DNA of 64,000 bases, taken from Phreatobacter cathodiphilus (lineage in GTDB: Bacteria; Pseudomonadota; Alphaproteobacteria; Rhizobiales; Phreatobacteraceae). Each line of letters opens with the position of its first letter. Positions within the stretch are counted from its first letter, which is position 1. The stretch is taken from NCBI RefSeq assembly GCF_003008515.1, contig NZ_CP027668.1, forward strand, positions 1,480,001-1,544,000. The letters are read 5' to 3'. Positions 1-12,619 of this stretch are shown here, piece after piece. The position numbers and the translations under genes are program-made. The notes beneath the pieces are model-generated. The model did no database searches and was not told the DNA's origin. It saw nothing but the letters and a program-made list of their open reading frames with translations.

Positions 1-67
1 GATGGCAGCCGTGCGCCCGGAATCGCCCCCCGGCGAGGCCGCCGACTCCGCAGGAGTATAGAAAGCC

Positions 68-98
68 TTGCCATGTGCGGCAAGAACAAATAAAGAAC
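68..98 (+). promoter_or_regulatory. ssb promoter with alphaproteobacterial LexA (SOS) box
   Basis: GAAC-N7-GAAC at 84-98 matches the alphaproteobacterial LexA consensus GTTC-N7-GTTC on the other strand. It overlaps a plausible promoter: TTGCCA at 68-73, a 17 bp spacer and TAAAGA at 91-96. Binding here would block RNA polymerase. In many proteobacteria ssb is divergent from uvrA and both share one SOS box. The left neighbour lies outside the window, so that is inferred. Nothing else is visible in 1-254. Confidence 0.8.
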
Positions 99-254
99 AC
101 GGACGGGGTGCGGCGCGTCCGCTCCCGCAATCTGGGGATAGTTCGCGAAAGCGGAAGGGTCTGGTCGTGACGCCCGACCGCGAACGTGGGAAGCCTCGGG
201 CCGATGTGAGCGCAAGGCGCCCCGGGCAACGGCTGCGGGGAGGGGAGAGCGACG

Positions 255-785
255 ATGGCAGGCAGCGTCAACAAGGTCATCCTGATCGGCAATCTGGGCC
301 GCGACCCCGAAATCCGCCGGCTGAACAACGGGGAGCAGGTCTGCAACCTGCGCCTCGCCACCACCGAGACATGGCGCGACAAGGCGTCGGGCGAGCGCAA
401 GGAGCGCACCGAGTGGCATCAGGTGGTGATCTTCAACGAGAACCTCACGCGCGTGGCCGAGCAGTACCTGAAGAAGGGCTCCAAGGTTTATGTCGAGGGC
501 CAGTTGCAGACCCGCAAATGGACCGACCAGTCGGGCGTCGAGAAATATTCCACCGAGGTGGTGCTGCAGCGGTTCCGCGGCGAAATGGTTCTGCTCGACA
601 GCCGCGGCGGTGGTGGCGGCGGGGGCAGCGGCGCCGATTACGGTGACGAGAGCTTCGGCGGCTCCGGCGGCTTCGGCGGCGGCGCCATCGAGGGTCGCTC
701 CGGCGGGGGGCGATCGGAAGCGCCGCGGCGGTCCGCTGCGCCTGCGGGCGGCCGCCCGATGGACGACGACGAAATTCCGTTCTGA
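255..785 (+). CDS. ssb: Single-stranded DNA-binding protein
   Basis: Binds and protects single-stranded DNA in replication, recombination and repair, and recruits partners through its acidic C-terminal tip. The 176-residue protein has an OB fold in about residues 1-110, with the typical start [19 protein letters not shown] and the conserved aromatic stretch around [10 protein letters not shown] Gly/Ser-rich linker follows (about 119-165), then the tip DDDEIPF that contacts RecO, PriA, Exo I and others. The ATG at 255 follows a purine-rich GGGGAGAG Shine-Dalgarno. A LexA box lies about 160 bp upstream, so SOS induction is likely. Length and architecture are normal for the family. Confidence 0.98.
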   Translation: MAGSVNKVILIGNLGRDPEIRRLNNGEQVCNLRLATTETWRDKASGERKERTEWHQVVIFNENLTRVAEQYLKKGSKVYVEGQLQTRKWTDQSGVEKYSTEVVLQRFRGEMVLLDSRGGGGGGGSGADYGDESFGGSGGFGGGAIEGRSGGGRSEAPRRSAAPAGGRPMDDDEIPF

Positions 786-802
786 TCTGCGGAGCGGCCG
801 GG

Positions 803-1351
803 ATGGCCTCCCACGCCACCGGGGCGGGAGCGGTGCGCCTACGGCGGGCCGAGGCCGGTGATCTGCCCTTCGTCCTCACGACGGAGGGCATGCCGCACAA
901 CGCCCTGCGCATCAGCCGGTGGCCGCGCGAGCGTCACGAGGCCTGTCTCGCCGACCCGGACTTCGCCTATTGGCTGGCCCTGGGCGATGACGGCGCGCCG
1001 CTCGGCTATGCCATCCTGAAGGGCCTGACGGATCGCAACGGCAACGTCGCGCTCCAGCGCATCTCGGTGGCGGCGCCGGGGCAGGGGACGGGCCGCGCCT
1101 TCCTGATCGGACTCGTCGAGCTGGCCTTCACACAGACGGCCTGCCACCGCTTCTGGCTCGACGTCTTCACCGACAATCCGGTCGCCCGCGCCCTCTATGC
1201 CGGCCTCGGCCTCGTCGAGGAGGGCGTGATGCGCGAGAGCGTCGTCAGGGCCGACGGCCGTAGGGCGAGCCTCGCGGTCATGTCCATCCTCCGCCCGGAA
1301 TGGCAGGCGCGTCAGGCCGGCTGCCAGGCTTCGGCAGGGCGGCCCGAATAG
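803..1351 (+). CDS. GNAT family N-acetyltransferase
   Basis: Probable acetyl-CoA-dependent acetyltransferase of the RimI/RimJ-like GNAT superfamily; the substrate is unknown. In 182 residues the acetyl-CoA pyrophosphate loop is visible as APGQGTGRAF (about 91-100), preceded by the beta-4 strand ISVA. The usual NPVARALYAGLGL segment lies around 125-137. The gene begins 17 bp after ssb in the same direction and probably shares its transcript, but nothing links the two functions. The last 15 or so residues are low-complexity. Family is sure, specificity is not. Confidence 0.85.
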   Translation: MASHATGAGAVRLRRAEAGDLPFVLTTEGMPHNALRISRWPRERHEACLADPDFAYWLALGDDGAPLGYAILKGLTDRNGNVALQRISVAAPGQGTGRAFLIGLVELAFTQTACHRFWLDVFTDNPVARALYAGLGLVEEGVMRESVVRADGRRASLAVMSILRPEWQARQAGCQASAGRPE

Positions 1352-1380
1352 CCCTCTCGACAAGCCGGCCCTGAAACGCC

Positions 1381-1854
1381 TCAGGCCATCGCGGGAGCGA
1401 TGATGGTCCGCAGCGCCCGTCCGCCGAACAGGCCGGCGGCGAGGCCGGTGACCGCAGCGAAGGCGACGACATACACGAGGCCCGACACCGCCGCGGGCGC
1501 GACCGCCGTCATGGCGCCGTGGACGAACTTGGCGCTGAACAGTGTCATCATCCCTGCCAGGGTGAGGCTCTCGCCGGCGAGCCGCACCCGTCCGCCCCCT
1601 TTGGCGAGGATCCAGCGCCCCTGCAGGCGATAGCCCGCCGCCGCTCCCGCGGCATAGGCGAGGGCGTGGGCGCCGAGGGCAAAGCCCGCATGGGGAAGGG
1701 CGACCAGCGTCGGGACGGTGACGAGCCCGACCGCGGGCAGCAGGAAGACGACGGCCATGGGCAGGCTGCGCTCCTGTCGCGACTTCAGGCCGAGCAGGAC
1801 GAGGGCGGCGAAGAGCGGCCAGACCCAGAGCGGGACGGCGGTGAGGATCGGCAT
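1381..1854 (-). CDS. Small polytopic membrane protein (DUF6622-like)
   Basis: Predicted inner-membrane protein of 157 residues with about five hydrophobic segments and the N-terminal pattern MPILTAVPLWVWPLF. I associate this with the uncharacterised DUF6622 family, from memory of its motif only. The ATG at 1854 is chosen because AAAGGA sits at good spacing upstream; a longer reading to 1977 would cover the whole intergenic region and the inverted repeat. It is divergent from a DUF2306 membrane protein, and the pair share an 85 bp promoter region with an operator-like palindrome. Function unknown. Confidence 0.75.
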   Translation of the reverse strand: MPILTAVPLWVWPLFAALVLLGLKSRQERSLPMAVVFLLPAVGLVTVPTLVALPHAGFALGAHALAYAAGAAAGYRLQGRWILAKGGGRVRLAGESLTLAGMMTLFSAKFVHGAMTAVAPAAVSGLVYVVAFAAVTGLAAGLFGGRALRTIIAPAMA

Positions 1855-1885
1855 GGGATTTCCTTTCGTGGTGATGTGAAGGCGA

Positions 1886-1919
1886 TTGACATACTCCGGA
1901 TAAAATGTAAATGACATTT
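1886..1919. promoter_or_regulatory. Divergent promoter with operator-like inverted repeat
   Basis: AAATGT (1903-1908), 5 bp, ACATTT (1914-1919) is a perfect 6-bp inverted repeat. A TTGACA -35 element lies at 1886-1891, and a weak -10 (TAAATG, 1908-1913) falls inside the repeat at 16 bp spacing. The position suggests a repressor site controlling both small membrane proteins. No regulator gene is next to it. Confidence 0.45.
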
Positions 1920-1939
1920 GCATAACGTCGGAGAGACCC

Positions 1940-2335
1940 ATGACCCTCGAACCACTGCTCGGTGCGCCTCTCGCCATCCAGCTTCACGCCGTCGCCGCCC
2001 TTTCGCTGATCCCGCTAACGGTCGTCCAACTGGGGCGCCGCAAGAGTGGCGCTTGGCATCGGCGCATCGGCTGGGTCTGGGTGGTGATGATGACCTTCAC
2101 CGCCGTGTCCTCGTTCTGGATTCACGGGAACAAGACGATCGGTCCCTTCAGCACCATCCACCTCCTGTCGGTGGCGACGCTCGTGACCCTCGCCTATGCG
2201 ATTGTCGCGCGCCGGTCCGGCCACATGCGCGGCCATCGCCTGGGCATGCTGGGCGTGGCGGCAGGATGGGCCGGGGCAGGGCTCTTCACCCTGCTGCCCT
2301 ACCGCATCATGGGACAGGTGGTCTTCGGCGGCTGA
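1940..2335 (+). CDS. DUF2306 membrane protein
   Basis: Predicted four-helix inner-membrane protein of 131 residues. It has the family-typical HAVAALSLIPLTVVQL first helix, the conserved basic segment GAWHRRIGWVWV after it, the short S-x-W-I-H motif, and a second H-R-x-x-G-M motif (about residues 97-102). The paired conserved histidines and arginines in the loops are characteristic of DUF2306. The biochemical role is unknown; redox or haem-related functions have been guessed for similar proteins. The stop is only 9 bp from the convergent marC-like gene. Confidence 0.85.
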   Translation: MTLEPLLGAPLAIQLHAVAALSLIPLTVVQLGRRKSGAWHRRIGWVWVVMMTFTAVSSFWIHGNKTIGPFSTIHLLSVATLVTLAYAIVARRSGHMRGHRLGMLGVAAGWAGAGLFTLLPYRIMGQVVFGG

Positions 2336-2344
2336 GCGTCTCCC

Positions 2345-2974
2345 TCAGGCCCTCAGCGCCGCCCTGACGCCGTCCATCACGAACTGCACCGCCAGGGCCG
2401 CGAGGATGATGCCGAGAAGGCGCGACACCACCGCGTTGCCGAGCGTGCCGAGCAGCGCGTTGACCGCCTCCGCCATGCTGAGGCAGGCCCAGGAGACCAG
2501 AACGACAACGGCCAGCACGGCGATCAGCGCCGCCATGGTCGCCGGACTGCCAGAGGCCTGACCGGCCAGGAGCAGCGTGGCGGTGATGGCGCCCGGCCCC
2601 GCCAGCAGCGGAATCGCCATCGGGAATGCGGCGACGTTGACGATATGCTCCTTGTCGATGGCCTCGCGCGCCGTCTCGCTCTTGCGGCCCGCGCGCAGGC
2701 CGAAGACCATTTCGAAGGCGATCCAGAACACCAGCAGGCCGCCGGCGATGCGGAAGGCCGGCAGGGAAATGCCGAGCTTGCGCAGCAGCCAGTCGCCGAA
2801 GAAGGCGCAGGCCGAGAGGATCAGGAAGGCGATGAGACAGGCGCGCCAGGCCACCTGGCGCCGCTGCGCCGCCGAGAAGCCCTGGGTGACCGCCAGGAAG
2901 ATCGGCACGAGGGCGAAGGGCTCGACGATCACGAACATCGTGACGAGCGCGCTGGTGAGGAATTCGACGGTCAT
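2345..2974 (-). CDS. MarC family integral membrane protein
   Basis: Member of the MarC/YchE/YhgN family of six-helix inner-membrane proteins, long misnamed multidrug-resistance proteins; the transported substrate is not established. The 209-residue protein has the family start with F-V-I-V-E-P-F-A-L-V-P-I-F-L in helix 1, the F-x-I-A-G-G-L-L-V-F signature near residue 75, and the PLLAGPGAITA loop at about residue 121. The length is normal. It is divergent from gyrA with about 210 bp between the starts. Confidence 0.93.
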   Translation of the reverse strand: MTVEFLTSALVTMFVIVEPFALVPIFLAVTQGFSAAQRRQVAWRACLIAFLILSACAFFGDWLLRKLGISLPAFRIAGGLLVFWIAFEMVFGLRAGRKSETAREAIDKEHIVNVAAFPMAIPLLAGPGAITATLLLAGQASGSPATMAALIAVLAVVVLVSWACLSMAEAVNALLGTLGNAVVSRLLGIILAALAVQFVMDGVRAALRA

Positions 2975-3184
2975 CGGCGCTCCGTTTCGCTGTTCCCGGG
3001 CGGGGATTGTGGGCGTTTGTGTCCCGCGCCGTCCACAACCCTGAAACCACCTCCAGCAACCGATTGAAAAGGCGAGACAATTCCGCGCGGTAAAAGCGCG
3101 TTTGGGGTTGGAGATCGGAGCCGGAATCGGCTAGAAGAGGCCGTCCAGCGGGTGCCTCGCGCCCGCCCCACCGGAAGTGTTCTC

Positions 3185-5941
<2,757 letters not shown>

Positions 5942-5971
5942 GGCCCGGTCCGAGGACCTGTGAGGATTTCG

Positions 5972-6003
5972 ATCGCCCGGCCCCGTGCCGGGCGATTGTT
6001 TTT
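5972..6003 (+). terminator. Intrinsic terminator after gyrA
   Basis: A 9-bp stem, ATCGCCCGG paired with CCGGGCGAT, has a 7-nt loop and is followed by TGTTTTT. It is 30 bp past the gyrA stop and just before the convergent M20 peptidase gene. Confidence 0.9.
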
Positions 6004-6013
6004 GCGCGAGCTG

Positions 6014-7180
6014 TCAGTCCACCTGCGTCCTGAGGATGGCTAGGGCCAGCGCCTGGGCGCGCGGCACGATGCTGTCGATCTCCAGATATTCCTCCACCGT
6101 ATGGGCATTGCCGCCGACCGGGCCGACGCCGCAGATGGTCGGCGTGCCGACGCTCGCGGTGAAACCGGAATCGGCGCAGCCGCCGGAGAACTCGCCGTCG
6201 AGCGTGGCGAGGCCCGCATCGCGCGCGGCGGACTGATAGGCGGTGAAGATGGCCTTGGCCTCCGGCGTCTGAACCACCGGCAGGAACTCGCCCTTGATCT
6301 CCAGCTTGGCGGTCGTGCCGGCCACCGTCGGTGTGTCGATGATCCGCTGGATCGCGGCGAGGGTGCGTGCCCGGTCGGCCGGGTCGATGTAGCGCAGGTC
6401 GATCTGGCCCTCGGCATGAGGCGCCGTCGTGTTGACGGACTGGCCGCCCGAGACGAGACCGACGTTGAGGGTGATGCCCTTAGCGAGATCGGTCAGCGCG
6501 TGAATCTGGACGATCTTGTGAGCAAGCTCGCCGATGGCACTGACGCCGCTGGTGAAATTGCCTCCGGAATGAGCCGCCTTGCCGTAGACGTCGAAGCGCA
6601 TGAAGACGCCGCCCTTGCGACCCGTCGTGACGTTGCCCGAGGGGCGCCCGGGCTCGGAATTATACACCGCGCGGGCGGCGCGGCCCTCCCGCTCGATGAT
6701 CGGCCGCGACGAGGGCGAGGCGATTTCCTCGTCGGAGGTGATGAGAACGCGGATCGGGCAGGGCATGCCGCCGAGCGCCTTGAAGGCGGCGGCGACGAAG
6801 ACGTTCATCACGAGGCCGGCCTTCATGTCGGCGACGCCGGGACCATAGGCGCGGCCGCCTTCGATGCTGAAGGGGCGCCTTGACACTTCGCCTTTAGGAA
6901 AGACCGTATCCCTATGGCCCATCAGCAGAACCGGCTTCTCGTTTGAACCGGGTTCGGCGACCAGCGCATGGATCGCGTCGCCATAGAGGTCGTGGTGCTC
7001 GCGCCAGGCGGAGATGCCGTGTTCCTCGAAGAAGCGCTCGAAGCGCGCGCCCACGGCGTCGACGCCCGCCTTGTCGTAGGAGCCTGAATCGATATCCACG
7101 ACCTCGCGCAGCAGGTCGACCATGGCCTCCTTATGCGCGGCGAGCCACTCGGTGATGCGGGTTTCGGTTGGTGTGGTCAT
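6014..7180 (-). CDS. M20 family metallopeptidase (carboxypeptidase G2-like)
   Basis: Di-zinc hydrolase that probably removes a C-terminal amino acid or deacylates an N-acyl amino acid; the substrate is unknown. The 388 residues show the family metal ligands in order: H-R-D in [11 protein letters not shown], the bridging Asp in GVADMKAG, the general-base pair in [10 protein letters not shown], the Glu of YNSEPGR, and the last His in NAHTVEEY. A dimerisation domain lies between GKAAHSGG and the C-terminal part. There is no signal peptide, so it is probably cytoplasmic. The ATG at 7180 is supported by a GAGGA 5-7 nt upstream. It is divergent from coaD. Confidence 0.9.
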   Translation of the reverse strand: MTTPTETRITEWLAAHKEAMVDLLREVVDIDSGSYDKAGVDAVGARFERFFEEHGISAWREHHDLYGDAIHALVAEPGSNEKPVLLMGHRDTVFPKGEVSRRPFSIEGGRAYGPGVADMKAGLVMNVFVAAAFKALGGMPCPIRVLITSDEEIASPSSRPIIEREGRAARAVYNSEPGRPSGNVTTGRKGGVFMRFDVYGKAAHSGGNFTSGVSAIGELAHKIVQIHALTDLAKGITLNVGLVSGGQSVNTTAPHAEGQIDLRYIDPADRARTLAAIQRIIDTPTVAGTTAKLEIKGEFLPVVQTPEAKAIFTAYQSAARDAGLATLDGEFSGGCADSGFTASVGTPTICGVGPVGGNAHTVEEYLEIDSIVPRAQALALAILRTQVD

Positions 7181-7297
7181 GGGATCCTCGGGACATGCGG
7201 CAGGGCCGGTTGGGGGCATTCTTCCCGCGGGCCGCCGTGCGAGGCAACCGATCCTCCGCACGCGGCCCATGACGGCCGGCGCGCGGGGCGCCTTCCC

Positions 7298-7325
7298 TTG
7301 CGCCCGCTCCCCGGCTTCGCTAAGC
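7298..7325 (+). promoter_or_regulatory. Candidate promoter for coaD-PPIase genes
   Basis: TTGCGC (7298-7303), 16 bp, CTAAGC (7320-7325) resembles alphaproteobacterial sigma-70 promoters, in which a CTA-type -10 is common. It is 29 bp before the coaD start. Similar CGGCTT(C/T)GCTA sequence precedes sdhE-mfd. A pattern call only. Confidence 0.35.
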
Positions 7326-7353
7326 CTCCCTCGTCCTGTCGCGGCGGAGGCCC

Positions 7354-7860
7354 ATGACGAAACGCATCGCCCTCTACACGGGTTCGTTCGATCCGGTCAC
7401 CAACGGCCATCTCGACGTCATCCGCCATGCCTGCCGTCTGGCTGATGAGCTGGTGGTGGGCGTCGGCGTCCATCCGGGCAAGGCACCGATGTTCTCCGCC
7501 GATGAGCGCCTTTCGCTGCTCGACGCGGTCTGCGCGCCGATAGCCGCCGCTGAGGACTGCGAGTTCCGGACCATCACCTTCGACGACCTCGCGGTCTGGG
7601 CGGCCCAGCGCGTCGGCGCCAGCCTCTTCATCCGCGGCCTGCGCGACGGCACCGATCTCGACTACGAGATGCAGATGGCGGGCATGAACGCGCAGATGGC
7701 GCCGGGCGTGCAGACCATCTTTCTCCCCGCATCGCCTACGGTTCGCCCCATCACCGCCACGCTCGTCCGCCAGATCGCGCTGATGGGAGGCGACGTGACC
7801 TCTTTCGTGCCCCCCGCCGTGGCCCAGGCGCTCGCCGCCAAGGTCCAGCGCCGCGCCTGA
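7354..7860 (+). CDS. coaD: Phosphopantetheine adenylyltransferase
   Basis: Transfers AMP from ATP to 4'-phosphopantetheine to give dephospho-CoA, the penultimate step of coenzyme A synthesis, in the cytoplasm. The 168 residues are the usual length. The nucleotidyltransferase motif [12 protein letters not shown] carries the (H/T)-x-G-H signature. [14 protein letters not shown] and [10 protein letters not shown] line the pantetheine and hexamer regions. [15 protein letters not shown] corresponds to the usual ISSTLVRE motif. The gene starts a co-oriented run with two cyclophilin genes 36 and 31 bp apart, a conserved order in this group. Confidence 0.97.
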   Translation: MTKRIALYTGSFDPVTNGHLDVIRHACRLADELVVGVGVHPGKAPMFSADERLSLLDAVCAPIAAAEDCEFRTITFDDLAVWAAQRVGASLFIRGLRDGTDLDYEMQMAGMNAQMAPGVQTIFLPASPTVRPITATLVRQIALMGGDVTSFVPPAVAQALAAKVQRRA

Positions 7861-7896
7861 CGGCGCGCACCCCCGTTCCAACCGGAGAGACGTCCC

Positions 7897-8463
7897 GTGA
7901 AGCGCCGCACCTTCCTCGCCAGTTCGCTGGCCCTCGCCGCCGCCGGCCCCGCCGCCGCCCAGGCGATCCGCCTTCCCGCCGGCGCCGACCCGGAGAACAC
8001 GCTCGTCATCGAGCTGAAGGACGGGCCGGTCATCATCCGCCTGCGCCCCGACCTCGCGCCCAAGCACGTCGAGCGCATCAAGACGCTCGCCCGCCAGGGC
8101 TTCTACAACGGCATCGTCTTCCACCGCGTCATCGAGGGCTTCATGGCCCAGACCGGCGATCCCCAGGGCACCGGCATGGGCGGGTCGCCCCTGCCGAACC
8201 TGCCGGCGGAGTTCTCGCGCGAGCCCTTCGTGCGCGGCACTCTCGGCATGGCCCGCTCGCAGAGCCCCAACTCGGCCAATTCGCAGTTCTTCATCATGTT
8301 CGCCGAGGGCTCGTTCCTCAACGGCCAGTACACCGTCTTCGGCAACGTCGTCTCCGGCATGGAGGCGGTCGACAAGATCAAGCGCGGCAATCCCGCCGCA
8401 AACGGCACCGTGACCCAGCCGGACCGCATGGTCCGTGTCCGCGTCGCCGCCGACATCCGCTGA
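7897..8463 (+). CDS. Exported cyclophilin-type peptidyl-prolyl isomerase
   Basis: Catalyses cis-trans isomerisation of X-Pro bonds, probably in the periplasm. The N-terminus MKRRTFLASSLALAAAGPAAAQ is a signal peptide with a twin-arginine-like RRTFLAS start and an AAA-Q cleavage region near residue 22. The cyclophilin core follows in about residues 30-185, with FHRVIEGFMAQTGDP (catalytic Arg within FHRV), the SANSQFFI block and the YTVFGNVVSGM block. At 188 residues it is a normal small bacterial cyclophilin. A cytoplasmic paralogue is encoded directly downstream, so the pair look like a tandem duplication serving two compartments. Confidence 0.94.
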   Translation: MKRRTFLASSLALAAAGPAAAQAIRLPAGADPENTLVIELKDGPVIIRLRPDLAPKHVERIKTLARQGFYNGIVFHRVIEGFMAQTGDPQGTGMGGSPLPNLPAEFSREPFVRGTLGMARSQSPNSANSQFFIMFAEGSFLNGQYTVFGNVVSGMEAVDKIKRGNPAANGTVTQPDRMVRVRVAADIR

Positions 8464-8494
8464 TCATCCCTTTCAACGAGAACAGGAGGCCTGG

Positions 8495-8995
8495 ATGGCC
8501 CTCGATCCCGAAAACACCATGATCCTGGAGACGACCAAGGGTCGTGTCGTCATCGCCATGCGCCCGGACCTCGCCCCCGGCCACGTCGACCACATCAAGA
8601 AGCTCGTCCGCGAGGGCTTCTATGACGGCATCGTTTTCCACCGCGTCATCGACGGCTTCATGGCCCAGACCGGCTGCCCCCACGGCACAGGTACCGGCGG
8701 CTCGAAGTACCCGGACCTGAAGGCGGAGTTCAACGCCGAGCCCCACGTGCGCGGCATCACCTCCATGGCCCGCGCCCAGAACCCGAACTCGGCCAACTCG
8801 CAGTTCTTCATCTGCTTCGACGACGCCCGCTTCCTCGACAAGCAGTACACGGTCTGGGGCAAGGTCGTGGACGGCATGGAGAACGTCGACGGCATCAAGC
8901 GCGGCGAGCCGGTGCGTGATCCCGACAAGATCGTCGTCGCCAAGATCGCCGCCGACGACACCGCGACCTATGGCGAGGTCGTCGCCAAGCTCTGA
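8495..8995 (+). CDS. ppiB: Cytoplasmic cyclophilin-type peptidyl-prolyl isomerase
   Basis: Protein-folding catalyst of the PpiB type, 166 residues, without a signal peptide. The cyclophilin fingerprint is complete: [26 protein letters not shown], the [11 protein letters not shown] block and [15 protein letters not shown]. The start at 8495 is fixed by AGGAGG at 8484-8489, 5 nt upstream; an upstream in-frame codon at 8435 would run into the preceding gene. A strong terminator directly follows, which closes the coaD-PPIase-PPIase transcript before queA. Confidence 0.95.
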   Translation: MALDPENTMILETTKGRVVIAMRPDLAPGHVDHIKKLVREGFYDGIVFHRVIDGFMAQTGCPHGTGTGGSKYPDLKAEFNAEPHVRGITSMARAQNPNSANSQFFICFDDARFLDKQYTVWGKVVDGMENVDGIKRGEPVRDPDKIVVAKIAADDTATYGEVVAKL

Positions 8996-9014
8996 TGCCC
9001 CGTGCTAGGGGACA

Positions 9015-9049
9015 CGGCGCCCGGAGCGATCCGGGCGCCGTTTTCTTTT
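9015..9049 (+). terminator. Strong intrinsic terminator between ppiB and queA
   Basis: A perfect 11-bp stem (9015-9025 with 9030-9040) is closed by a GCGA tetraloop and followed by TTTTCTTTT. It ends 23 bp before the queA start, so queA-tgt must be expressed by read-through or from a promoter inside or right after this element. Confidence 0.93.
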
Positions 9050-9072
9050 GGGACTGCAGAACCCGCCGGACC

Positions 9073-10145
9073 ATGCGCGTCGACCTCTTCGATTTCGACC
9101 TGCCTGCCGACCGCATCGCGCTGAGGCCCGCGAGCCCTCGCGATGCCGCGCGGCTCATGGTGGTGCGGCCGGGAGCGGAGATCGGCGATCGCGTCGTGCG
9201 CGATCTCCCCGAAATCCTGCGCCCGGGCGACGCCCTCGTCTTCAACGACACGCGCGTCATCCCGGCCCAGCTCGAGGGCGTGCGGGAGCGGGCAGGGCAG
9301 GTGGCCTCCATCTCCGCGACGCTTCATCGCCGCCTCGCCCCCGACCGATGGCTCGCCTTCGTCAGGGGCGCGAAGAAGCTCCGGCCGGGCGATCTCGTCC
9401 GCTTCGGCGAGACGCCCGAGGCCTGTCTGCTCTCCGGGCTCCACGCCACCATCGTCTCCAAGGACGACGACGGTGTGGTGCTGGAGTTTGAATTCGCCGG
9501 CGCCTATCTCGACGAGGCCGTCGCCCGCGTCGGCCACATCCCGTTGCCGCCCTACATCGCCTCGAAGCGGCGGGAGGACGCGCAGGACCGCGCCGACTAC
9601 CAGACGGTCTATGCCCGCGACGAAGGCTCGGTCGCGGCCCCCACCGCCGGTCTCCACTTCACCCCCGACCTCCTCGACCGCCTGAAGGCGCGGGGGGTGA
9701 GCCTCCACTTCCTCACCCTGCATGTCGGCGCCGGCACCTTCCTGCCGGTGAAGAGCGACGACACGGCCGACCACCGCATGCACCCTGAATATGGGCTGGT
9801 GACGGCCGAGACCGCGACTGCGCTCAACACGGTTCGCGCCGCCGGCGGGCGTATCGTCGCCGTCGGCACGACATCGCTCAGGCTGCTGGAGAGCGCCGCG
9901 TCCGAGGACGGCACGATCCGTCCCTTCGCCGCCGAGACCTCCATCTTCATCACGCCCGGCTACCGCTTCCGCGCTGTCGACGTGCTGATGACCAATTTCC
10001 ACCTGCCGCGCTCGACCCTCTTCATGCTCGTCTCCGCCTTTGCCGGGCTCGACACCATGAGGGCGGCCTATGCGCGCGCCATCGCCACCGGCTACCGGTT
10101 CTATTCCTACGGCGACGGCTCGCTTCTCTTCCGCGAGGACGCGCG

Positions 10146-10149
<4 letters not shown>
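9073..10149 (+). CDS. queA: tRNA preQ1(34) S-adenosylmethionine ribosyltransferase-isomerase
   Basis: Transfers and isomerises the ribosyl part of SAM onto preQ1 at tRNA position 34 to form epoxyqueuosine. The 358 residues begin [20 protein letters not shown], the classical QueA start. [23 protein letters not shown] and [15 protein letters not shown] are the strongest family blocks, and [19 protein letters not shown] is near the C-terminus. The upstream in-frame extension to 8995 runs through the terminator and is rejected. The stop overlaps the tgt start by 4 bp (ATGA), so translation is coupled to the next enzyme of the same pathway. Confidence 0.97.
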
Positions 10150-11282
<1,133 letters not shown>

Positions 11283-11292
11283 CCCTTCGGCC

Positions 11293-12117
11293 TCAGGTGA
11301 TGGTGAAGTCCGACGGCTTCCACGGCATCTTCGGATAGCGCGGATCCATGGTCTCCAGCGTGTCGCGGACGATGGCCGCGACGATGGCGTTGCGCGCCCA
11401 CTTCCGATCAGCCGGCACGATGTGCCAGGGCGCGTGGTCGGTCGAACAGCGGGAGAGGGCGGTCTCGTAGGCTTTCTTGAAGGCGCCCCAGAGCTTGCGG
11501 TCCTCCAGGTCGCCGGCGTTGAACTTCCAGTGCTTCTCCGGCTCGTCCAGCCGCTCCTGCAAGCGCTCCGCCTGCTCGGCCTTGGAGATGTGCAGCATGA
11601 ACTTCAGCACCACCGTGCCGTTGTCGGTCAGCAGCCGCTCGAAGTCGTTGATCGCCCGGTAGCGGTCCTCGATCGCCTCCTTCGGCGCGAGGTTGCGCAC
11701 CCGGCCGACCAGCACGTCCTCATAGTGCGAGCGGTTGAAGATGCCGATCGTGCCGCGCCGCGGGGCGGCCATATGCACCCGCCACAGGAAATCGTGGGCG
11801 AGTTCCTCTTCGCTCGGCCGCTTGAACGCCGTCACCGTGACGCCGAGCGGGCCTGTGGCGTTGAAGACGCCGCGGATCGTGCCGTCCTTGCCCGAGGTGT
11901 CGGTGCCCTGGAGGACGACGAGCAGCGCCCGCTTGCCCTCGGCGTAGAGCCGGTCCTGCAGCCGGTCGATGGCCTCGGCATCCTCGACGAGGCGCGCCCG
12001 CACCTTGTCCTCGTCGCCGAGGAAGCCGACTTCGCGAGGGTCGATGTCGTCGAGATCCACCGCGCCGCCGGGGCTGACGAGGAGATGGGAGAGGTGCTTC
12101 GGGCAGGAATGCGACAT
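11293..12117 (-). CDS. Polyphosphate kinase 2 family protein (class III-like)
   Basis: Uses polyphosphate to phosphorylate nucleotides; class III enzymes act on both AMP and ADP. The 274 residues hold the PPK2 Walker A GTDTSGKDGT (71-80), the Walker B region IFNRSHYEDVLVGRV (about 126-140) and the lid that follows. FNRSHYEDVL, rather than the FDRSWYNRA-type sequence of class I, is why I favour class III. Lys/Arg-rich segments at 100-120 should bind polyphosphate. It is convergent with tgt (10 bp apart) and stands alone as a unit. Class assignment needs an alignment. Confidence 0.9.
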   Translation of the reverse strand: MSHSCPKHLSHLLVSPGGAVDLDDIDPREVGFLGDEDKVRARLVEDAEAIDRLQDRLYAEGKRALLVVLQGTDTSGKDGTIRGVFNATGPLGVTVTAFKRPSEEELAHDFLWRVHMAAPRRGTIGIFNRSHYEDVLVGRVRNLAPKEAIEDRYRAINDFERLLTDNGTVVLKFMLHISKAEQAERLQERLDEPEKHWKFNAGDLEDRKLWGAFKKAYETALSRCSTDHAPWHIVPADRKWARNAIVAAIVRDTLETMDPRYPKMPWKPSDFTIT

Positions 12118-12253
12118 GGGTCACCGCCGGGGAGGGGGCGGCATTGTTCCCGCGTCTGGGCGCCGGGTGCAAGCGCGGCCCTGCATCCGTGGGAGTGACC
12201 TGCCGTGTTCCCTCCATGGACGCGCCTTCGCGCGGCCCCGAGGAGACCCGACC

Positions 12254-12616
12254 ATGCGGAAGACGATGATGACGGCCGTGGCAGCGGCCCTGCTGGCTAT
12301 CGGCGGCGCCACGGCGGCCGAGGACTATGGCTCCTGGCCGCTCCTGCGCGACCCGTTTCCCAGCACGGGCGGCGGCGGCATCATGATCGGCGGTTACGAT
12401 CCCGTCGTGGCCGACGGCAAGTGCACCACCGCCTTCACCGCGACGACGCCGGACGGCACGATCTACCGCAACCGGGTGGAATTCGACGCGGTGCCCGCCG
12501 CCGGCGGCATCCTCTGCACCAACGGCCGCTGGCGGGCCGAGGACGGCGGCGCCTCCGGCACCACGCCGTTCCGCGTCTTCATCAAGGACGGCGTGCGCCG
12601 CATGGCGCCGGACTGA
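12254..12616 (+). CDS. Small exported protein of unknown function
   Basis: Not recognised. The 120 residues start with a signal peptide (hydrophobic residues 5-19) and a likely AxA-type cleavage before EDYGSW, near residue 22. The mature part has a Gly-rich stretch near residues 37-48 and only two cysteines (Cys57 and Cys88), which could form a disulfide in the periplasm. The ATG at 12254 has GGAGA about 8 nt upstream; longer in-frame readings extend into the divergent ppk2 gene. It is convergent with the DUF2937 gene, with 3 bp between them. Confidence 0.75.
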   Translation: MRKTMMTAVAAALLAIGGATAAEDYGSWPLLRDPFPSTGGGGIMIGGYDPVVADGKCTTAFTATTPDGTIYRNRVEFDAVPAAGGILCTNGRWRAEDGGASGTTPFRVFIKDGVRRMAPD

Positions 12617-12619
12617 CCC

